10,314 nt of DNA, taken from UBA6120 sp964639215. GTDB taxonomy: Bacteria > Bacillota_I > Bacilli_A > RFN20 > CAG-826. This document shows, one piece after another, positions 6,768 to 10,314 of the stretch (its first letter is position 1; every line of letters begins with the position of its first letter). Location: NCBI GenBank assembly GCA_964639215.1, contig CAZXCV010000024.1, positions 1 to 10,314 of the forward strand, written 5' to 3'. The notes under the pieces are model-generated. The model made no database searches. It was given only the letters and a program-made list of their open reading frames with translations, and had not been told where the DNA came from. The position numbers and the translations under genes were made by a program.

Positions 6768-7472
6768 ATGGGCAGACATTTTCAAGTACGCGCAGCAGCG
6801 ATGGCGGCCACCGGTGCGAAAAAAAGCGCTCTTTACATGCGGGCTAGTAAGGAAATATATATGGCGGCAAAAGGTGGTTTGCCTGACCCTGATAGCAATT
6901 TATCGCTACGAAGCGCCATCGATAAATATAAAGGTCTTAGCGTTCCTAAAGATGTCATTGAACGGGCCATTAAAAAAGCCAGTGGAGGCGATACCGAGGC
7001 TTATGTGTCTGGTCGCTATGAAGCTTTTGGCCCTGGTCAAAGTTTAATTATCATTGATACGCTGACTGACAATGTCAATCGTGCGTATATCGAAGTGCGG
7101 ACCGCCGTGACTCGTAAAGGTGGTCATTTGGCAACCGTCGCCTATAATTTCACCGAAGCGGGAATTCTCGTATTTAAAGGTGAAAACCCTGAAGAGATTG
7201 CTGAAACGCTGATTCTCGCCGATGTTGATGTCACTGATATTTCAGGTAGCGATGGTGTGATTGAACTCCAAGTGGCACCGACAGCGCTCAACGCCGCTAA
7301 AACAGCGCTCAAGGAACTCGGAATTGAAACATTCGATGTTTGCGAAATCACAATGCTACCCAATGAAACGATTACACTTGAGGGTGAAGACCGTGAAACT
7401 TTCTCGCATTTACTCGATGTATTAGACGAACTGCAAGATGTCCAAAACGTCTACCATAACGTTAATTTATAA
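6768..7472 (+). CDS. yebC: YebC/PmpR/TACO1-family protein (YeeI/YeeN-like)
   Basis: The 234-residue protein has the three-part YebC layout. A basic N-terminal region MGRHFQVRAAAM (1-12) is followed by YMAAKGGLPDPDSN (31-44), helices with VPKDVIERAIKKASGG (59-74), then GRYEAFGPG (82-90), LTDNVNRA (99-106) and the C-terminal DVQNVYHNV (224-232). GRYEAFGPG and LTDNVNR match YeeN of E. coli and YeeI of Bacillus better than classical YebC, as I recall them. Members were first described as transcriptional regulators. More recent work links TACO1 and bacterial relatives to translation, notably through proline-rich stretches; which applies here is not shown. GAGGT (6756-6760) lies seven bases before the ATG. 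It has its own promoter and no clear terminator, and rplM follows with its own promoter 61 bases downstream. Confidence 0.9.
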   Translation: MGRHFQVRAAAMAATGAKKSALYMRASKEIYMAAKGGLPDPDSNLSLRSAIDKYKGLSVPKDVIERAIKKASGGDTEAYVSGRYEAFGPGQSLIIIDTLTDNVNRAYIEVRTAVTRKGGHLATVAYNFTEAGILVFKGENPEEIAETLILADVDVTDISGSDGVIELQVAPTALNAAKTALKELGIETFDVCEITMLPNETITLEGEDRETFSHLLDVLDELQDVQNVYHNVNL

Positions 7473-7532
7473 CAATCGATTATCTTGTTAGCATCAATAA
7501 TTTCCTTACTAGTCAAGTTATACATTTTTTAA

Positions 7533-7561
7533 TTGACTTTATATATACATATAAGTATTAT
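7533..7561 (+). promoter_or_regulatory. Promoter of rplM-rpsI
   Basis: TTGACT (7533-7538) and TATTAT (7556-7561) are separated by exactly 17 bases, a good housekeeping-sigma promoter in very A+T-rich surroundings. Transcription would begin near 7568, giving a leader of about 60 bases before rplM. Confidence 0.65.
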
Positions 7562-7620
7562 TGTATTCGGCACAAATTGCCTAAATTGTAGTCCCGGTAA
7601 GAATACAGTTTGGTAAGGAG
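7560..7620 (+). promoter_or_regulatory. Structured rplM leader, candidate L13 autoregulatory element
   Basis: Three pairings are visible upstream of rplM. A nine-base helix joins 7560-7568 to 7601-7609 (core GTATTC/GAATAC, one G-T pair). Inside it, GGCA/TGCC (7569-7572, 7578-7581) forms a small hairpin. An alternative helix joins 7577-7585 to 7609-7616 with one bulge and reaches the first two bases of the AAGGAG ribosome binding site. Low-GC Gram-positives are known to carry an L13 leader at this place, so L13 feedback is plausible. I cannot confirm a match to that family. The predicted start near 7568 would leave out the 5' arm of the nine-base helix. Confidence 0.4.
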
Positions 7621-7628
7621 AAACCAAT

Positions 7629-8072
7629 ATGCAACGTCAAACAACAATCGCCAAGAAAGAAGATATCGTCCGTAAGTGGTACGTCGTCGATGCGACCGAC
7701 AAACCATTAGGACGTTTAGCAAGTGAAGTGGCCGTCGTCCTCATCGGTAAGCATAAACCAACGTTTACGCCCAATGTCGACTGTGGCGATTTCGTCATTA
7801 TCACCAACGCCGAGAAAGTCGGCTTATCAGGTGACAAATTAAATACCAAGAAATACTATAATGTTTCCCAGTACGCTGGTGGTTTACGGACCAGAACTGC
7901 TCAAGAGATGGTTGAAAAGTACCCAGTTGAGATGGTGGAACGCGCCGTGTGGGGCATGGTACCCAAAGGTCGGTTAGGTCGTCAAATCATTAAGAAATTA
8001 TTCGTTTATAAAGGGGCACAACATCCCCACGAAGCGCAAAAGCCTGAGCCTTTGACGCTCCGCCACATTTAA
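7629..8072 (+). CDS. rplM: 50S ribosomal protein L13
   Basis: Early-assembly protein of the large ribosomal subunit that binds 23S rRNA. At 147 residues it matches the usual 142-148. Typical blocks are WYVVDATDKPLGRLAS (17-32), GKHKPTFTPNVDCGDFV (40-56), KKYYNVSQYAGGLR (74-87) and the signature MVPKGRLGRQIIKKLFVYKG (110-129) followed by HPHEAQKPE (132-140). AAGGAG (7615-7620) sits eight bases before the ATG. It is co-transcribed with rpsI 11 bases downstream, the near-universal L13-S9 pair, and a structured leader precedes it. Confidence 0.97.
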   Translation: MQRQTTIAKKEDIVRKWYVVDATDKPLGRLASEVAVVLIGKHKPTFTPNVDCGDFVIITNAEKVGLSGDKLNTKKYYNVSQYAGGLRTRTAQEMVEKYPVEMVERAVWGMVPKGRLGRQIIKKLFVYKGAQHPHEAQKPEPLTLRHI

Positions 8073-8083
8073 GGAGATTACCA

Positions 8084-8485
8084 ATGGCAAAGAAAAAAGA
8101 AGTCGTTCAATATTACGGCACCGGCCGTCGCAAATCCTCGATTGCTCGCGTTTATGTCAAGACTGGCACCGGCACGATTATCGTCAATGGTCGCCCTGTC
8201 AAAGAATACATGCCTTATGAAACGCTTGTCATGGATCTCATGCAACCGTTAGTACTCACAAATAACAGTGATAAATTTGATGTTGACGCCACAGTTACTG
8301 GTGGTGGCTTCACTGGTCAAGCTGGGGCAATTCGCCTTGGCATCGCCCGGGCATTACTTGAAAGTGGCGCTGAACGCACGACCTTAAAGGTCGCCGGCAT
8401 GCTCACGCGTGACAGCCGTTCCAAAGAACGGAAAAAATACGGTCTCAAATCCGCTCGTCGCGCTCCACAATTCAGTAAACGTTAA
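8084..8485 (+). CDS. rpsI: 30S ribosomal protein S9
   Basis: Small-subunit head protein whose C-terminal tail reaches the P-site tRNA. The 133 residues include YYGTGRRKSSIARV (10-23), the S9 signature GGGFTGQAGAIRLGIARALL (73-92), TRDSRSKERKKYG (108-120) and the conserved tail ARRAPQFSKR (124-133) with its terminal Lys-Arg. AAGGAG (8071-8076) overlaps the rplM stop and lies seven bases before the ATG, so the two genes are closely coupled. The stop codon falls inside the first of two tandem hairpins that end the operon. Confidence 0.97.
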   Translation: MAKKKEVVQYYGTGRRKSSIARVYVKTGTGTIIVNGRPVKEYMPYETLVMDLMQPLVLTNNSDKFDVDATVTGGGFTGQAGAIRLGIARALLESGAERTTLKVAGMLTRDSRSKERKKYGLKSARRAPQFSKR

Positions 8486-8497
8486 TCAAAGATTAAC
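8481..8497 (+). repeat. Hairpin containing the rpsI stop codon
   Basis: GTTAATC (8481-8487) and GATTAAC (8491-8497) are perfect complements around an AAA loop. The rpsI TAA at 8483-8485 lies in the left arm. It abuts the terminator stem that starts at 8498 and may act with it or protect the mRNA 3' end. Confidence 0.5.
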
Positions 8498-8530
8498 AAA
8501 CCCATGGCAACACCATGGGTTTTGTTTTAT
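8498..8530 (+). terminator. Intrinsic terminator of rplM-rpsI
   Basis: A perfect ten-base stem, AAACCCATGG (8498-8507) with CCATGGGTTT (8513-8522), encloses a CAACA loop. It is followed by a T-rich tract TGTTTTAT. It lies 12 bases after the rpsI stop and ends that operon before the tRNA-Ile promoter. Confidence 0.85.
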
Positions 8531-8558
8531 CGAGACGGACATTTCCCTTCTTTTATGG

Positions 8559-8587
8559 TTGAAATTAATAAATGCATATTGTATATT
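8559..8587 (+). promoter_or_regulatory. Promoter of tRNA-Ile
   Basis: TTGAAA (8559-8564) and TATATT (8582-8587) are 17 bases apart, which places the transcript start near 8594, about ten bases before the mature tRNA 5' end. Spacing and hexamers are good for a housekeeping sigma factor. Confidence 0.65.
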
Positions 8588-8603
8588 GATTAGGCATATA
8601 AAT

Positions 8604-8680
8604 GGGCCTTTAGCTCAGTTGGTTAGAGCGCGCCCCTGATAAGGGCGAGGTCGATAGTTCAAATCTATTAAGGCCCACCA
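8604..8680 (+). tRNA. tRNA-Ile (anticodon GAT), CCA encoded
   Basis: All arms fold: acceptor GGGCCTT/AAGGCCC perfect, D stem GCTC/GAGC, anticodon stem CGCCC/GGGCG around loop CTGATAA with anticodon GAT at 8638-8640, variable loop AGGTC, and T stem GATAG/CTATT with one G-T pair and loop TTCAAAT. Discriminator A is followed by encoded CCA. It decodes AUC and AUU. It has its own promoter and a terminator 17 bases downstream, so it appears to be a single-gene unit. Confidence 0.96.
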
Positions 8681-8696
8681 TTTATGTAAAAAGATC

Positions 8697-8717
8697 GGGC
8701 CTAGCAAGGCCCTTTTT
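8697..8717 (+). terminator. Terminator after tRNA-Ile, abutting the MATE ribosome binding site
   Basis: GGGCCT (8697-8702) pairs with AGGCCC (8707-8712) around an AGCA loop, followed by five T. The stem repeats the tRNA-Ile acceptor sequence, so its 5' arm could pair instead with the tRNA 3' strand. The T run ends three bases before the AGGAAG of the MATE gene, leaving no room for a promoter between them. Confidence 0.75.
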
Positions 8718-8728
8718 GATAGGAAGAT

Positions 8729-10126
8729 ATGATCCAAGCATTTAAAGACAAGGCATTTCTTAAGCGGTTCTTCACGATTACCTTTCCGGTCATGGTGCAA
8801 ACACTTGTTTCATTTATCGTGACTTTCGTCGATAACATCATGGTAGGCGGTGTCAGTAATGAAGCCGTCAGCGCGGTTTATTCGGTGAATCAAGCCTCGT
8901 TTTTGTTTTTCGTAATCACATACGGCTTATTTAGTGGTGCTGCTATTTATGTCCAACAGTTTTATGGAGCGAAAGACATTAAGCACCTTCGTCAAGCATT
9001 TCTATTTAAAATAGTGATTGGAACAATATTTCTATTAATATCGTTGCCATTACTTTTCTTATTTGGGCCACAACTTGTTGCCTTTTATTCACGCTCTGAC
9101 TCGAATCAAGCCGCCATTATGGTTGAGGCGATGCAGTATTTACCAATATTGCTTATAAGTTATATCCCATTCATTTTCACAATGTCATATGCCTCGACAC
9201 TTCGTGAGACTGGGCGGACGCGCTTGCCGATGGCTGTCGGCATCATTGCTTTACTGACGAATGCCTTATTAAACTTCATTTTCATCTACGTGTTAGAACT
9301 CGGCGTGTTCGGGGCGGCCTTAGCAACATTAATTGCCCGGATTCTTGAAGCCGTTATTATCATTACTCTCGCTCATCAACGCCAACTTGATTTCTGCACG
9401 AAAGCGTACCGCAATTTTAAAATTGAACCAAAATTATTCAAATTGATTGCTAAAAAAATGTGGCCTTTGCTTCTTAATGAAATCTTATGGTCAACGGGAA
9501 TGCTGATGCAAAGCCTCAGTTTTGCTGAGCGTGAAAACGTTCTTTCAGCATTATCAATATTATCGACGACAACTGAAATATTTGGAATTGTGTTTGCGGG
9601 ACTCGGTGTTGGCATCAGCGTGATGATTGGGACATCGCTTGGGGCTGGAGCAATTGAAGAAGCGAAAGATCGCACGAGCAAACTCATTTGGCTAGGTGTT
9701 TTTATATCACTTATCGTTGGTAGCATCATGATTGTCTTATCACCGTTTATTCCGAAACTATGGGTGGAAGTCGATGCTATTCAACAACAAACTGCAACAT
9801 CGATGATTATCATTTATGCGTTATTCCTCTCCGTTTATAGCGTATGTGTCAGCGCTTACCAAATTTTGCGAGCAGGTGGAAAATCGTCGCAAACCATGAT
9901 TATGGATTCAGGAATTATGTGGGCAGGCACCGTCCCTCTAGCGTGGGCACTTGCTTTGTTTACATCGCTCCCAATCGTTTATATGTTTGCAATCTTACAG
10001 ACGATTGACATCATTAAAATGATCGTTGGGTTAAGTCTCGTTAAACGTGGTCATTGGGCGAATAATCTCACGATTGAAGTGAATCAACCAACTCTAGTCG
10101 AGCCAATCAATGATTTGTTGAAATGA
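8729..10126 (+). CDS. MATE-family multidrug/cation efflux transporter
   Basis: A 465-residue polytopic inner-membrane protein with the usual MATE length and about twelve hydrophobic helices in two homologous halves. These exporters move drugs or metabolites out in exchange for Na+ or H+. Family-typical stretches are DNIMVG (35-40) in the first helix, TLRETGRTRLPM (157-168), NALLNFIFIY (178-187), GAALATLIARI (195-205) and, in the second half, LRAGGKSS (380-387). The substrate cannot be read from sequence. ATG at 8729 follows AGGAAG (8721-8726) closely and gives the expected short cytoplasmic lead before helix 1. A terminator lies just upstream and no promoter is visible between, so transcription may depend on read-through from the tRNA-Ile unit. 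The -35 of the next tRNA promoter lies in its last two sense codons. No terminator is seen after it. Confidence 0.93.
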   Translation: MIQAFKDKAFLKRFFTITFPVMVQTLVSFIVTFVDNIMVGGVSNEAVSAVYSVNQASFLFFVITYGLFSGAAIYVQQFYGAKDIKHLRQAFLFKIVIGTIFLLISLPLLFLFGPQLVAFYSRSDSNQAAIMVEAMQYLPILLISYIPFIFTMSYASTLRETGRTRLPMAVGIIALLTNALLNFIFIYVLELGVFGAALATLIARILEAVIIITLAHQRQLDFCTKAYRNFKIEPKLFKLIAKKMWPLLLNEILWSTGMLMQSLSFAERENVLSALSILSTTTEIFGIVFAGLGVGISVMIGTSLGAGAIEEAKDRTSKLIWLGVFISLIVGSIMIVLSPFIPKLWVEVDAIQQQTATSMIIIYALFLSVYSVCVSAYQILRAGGKSSQTMIMDSGIMWAGTVPLAWALALFTSLPIVYMFAILQTIDIIKMIVGLSLVKRGHWANNLTIEVNQPTLVEPINDLLK

Positions 10127-10146
10127 GACGATGGCTTTGCTATGAT
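10118..10146 (+). promoter_or_regulatory. Promoter of the tRNA-Val/tRNA-Thr unit
   Basis: TTGAAA (10118-10123) and TATGAT (10141-10146) are 17 bases apart, and TGC directly before the -10 makes it extended. The start would be near 10153, five bases before the tRNA-Val. The -35 hexamer is the final Leu and Lys codons of the MATE gene. Confidence 0.7.
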
Positions 10147-10157
10147 TATTTAGCGTT

Positions 10158-10233
10158 GGACACTTAGCTCAGATGGGAGAGCGTTTCCTTCACACGGAAG
10201 AGGTCGTGGGTTCGATCCCCTCAGTGTCCACCA
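10158..10233 (+). tRNA. tRNA-Val (anticodon CAC), CCA encoded
   Basis: Acceptor GGACACT/AGTGTCC is perfect, D stem GCTC/GAGC, anticodon stem TTTCC/GGAAG with one T-G pair, and loop TTCACAC with anticodon CAC at 10191-10193, reading GUG. The general sequence resembles Firmicutes tRNA-Val. Discriminator A and CCA are encoded. The T stem GTGGG/CCCTC has a T-T mismatch at 10207/10221. It is followed four bases later by tRNA-Thr, so the two are probably one transcript. Confidence 0.93.
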
Positions 10234-10237
10234 TGAT

Positions 10238-10313
10238 GCCGCTGTAGCTCAGTTGGTAGAGCAATTGACTTGTAATCATTAGGTCGGAGGTTCGATTCCT
10301 CTCGGCGGCACCA
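10238..10313 (+). tRNA. tRNA-Thr (anticodon TGT), CCA encoded
   Basis: Acceptor GCCGCTG/CGGCGGC has one T-G pair, D stem GCTC/GAGC, anticodon loop CTTGTAA with TGT at 10271-10273 (reads ACA and wobble codons), and T stem GGAGG/CCTCT with loop TTCGATT. CCA ends one base before the window edge. The anticodon stem ATTGA/TCATT has a T-T mismatch at 10265/10279, where Bacillus tRNA-Thr, as I recall it, has C-G. The cluster may continue beyond the window. Confidence 0.94.
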
Positions 10314-10314
10314 G

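Noticed and set aside
7471..7489. AACAA/TTGTT pair as a yebC terminator
   Set aside because: The stem is five A+T-rich pairs with a nine-base loop and no following T run.
8409..8800. Small frames over the rpsI end, tRNA-Ile and MATE start
   Set aside because: They cross the terminators and the tRNA gene and overlap real genes, with no support of their own.
1..10314. Mycoplasma genetic code (TGA as Trp)
   Set aside because: TGA ends truA, the PHP gene and the MATE gene at family-consistent lengths, and conserved Trp residues use TGG.
1..10314. CRISPR array, insertion sequence, prophage or defence island
   Set aside because: No repeat-spacer pattern, transposase, terminal inverted repeats or phage genes were seen; apart from the nuclease and the small membrane protein the genes belong to ordinary housekeeping or transport families.

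Overview
The window reads as a chromosomal segment of a low-GC Gram-positive-type bacterium in the Firmicutes/Tenericutes area. An Erysipelotrichia-, Izemoplasma- or Acholeplasma-like lineage is a guess from protein style, not a demonstrated placement. The evidence is the gene order ecfA1-ecfA2-ecfT-truA with rplM-rpsI nearby, strong AGGAG-type ribosome binding sites, extended -10 promoters, and tRNAs with encoded CCA. TGA acts as a stop after truA, the PHP gene and the MATE gene, and tryptophan is TGG throughout, so the code looks standard and not the Mycoplasma code.

Layout. (1) Positions 1-1630, minus strand: the 5' part of a large secreted nuclease gene. It has a signal peptide, an endonuclease I domain, two Ig-like domains and the start of a lamin-tail-like domain, and it runs off the left edge. 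(2) Positions 1631-1974: a divergent intergenic region with candidate promoters for both sides and several inverted repeats. (3) Positions 1975-6721, plus strand: a tightly packed probable operon with a dCMP deaminase of the animal/T-even-phage type, a 78-residue two-helix membrane protein, the shared energising module of an ECF vitamin transporter (EcfA1, EcfA2, EcfT), TruA and a PHP-family phosphoesterase. Most joints overlap by 1-10 bases or are only a few bases apart. (4) Positions 6733-7472: a YebC-family gene with its own extended -10 promoter. (5) Positions 7473-8530: promoter, structured leader, rplM, rpsI and a terminator. (6) Positions 8559-8717: promoter, tRNA-Ile(GAT) and a terminator. 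(7) Positions 8729-10126: a MATE efflux gene. (8) Positions 10118-10313: promoter, tRNA-Val(CAC) and tRNA-Thr(TGT).

How it works together. Most of the window is housekeeping: ribosomal proteins L13/S9, tRNA pseudouridylation, a translation-associated YebC protein, tRNAs, and a transporter module that needs substrate-binding S components encoded elsewhere. The accessory part is the modular extracellular nuclease. Its divergent neighbour makes dUMP from dCMP, which would fit DNA scavenging, though that link is inferred.

I found no CRISPR array, mobile element, toxin-antitoxin or clear new defence system. The points most worth a second look are the multi-domain nuclease, the terminator that copies the tRNA-Ile acceptor stem just before the MATE gene, the alternative pairings in the rplM leader, and the php-yebC pair inside the usual ecf-truA-rplM-rpsI order.
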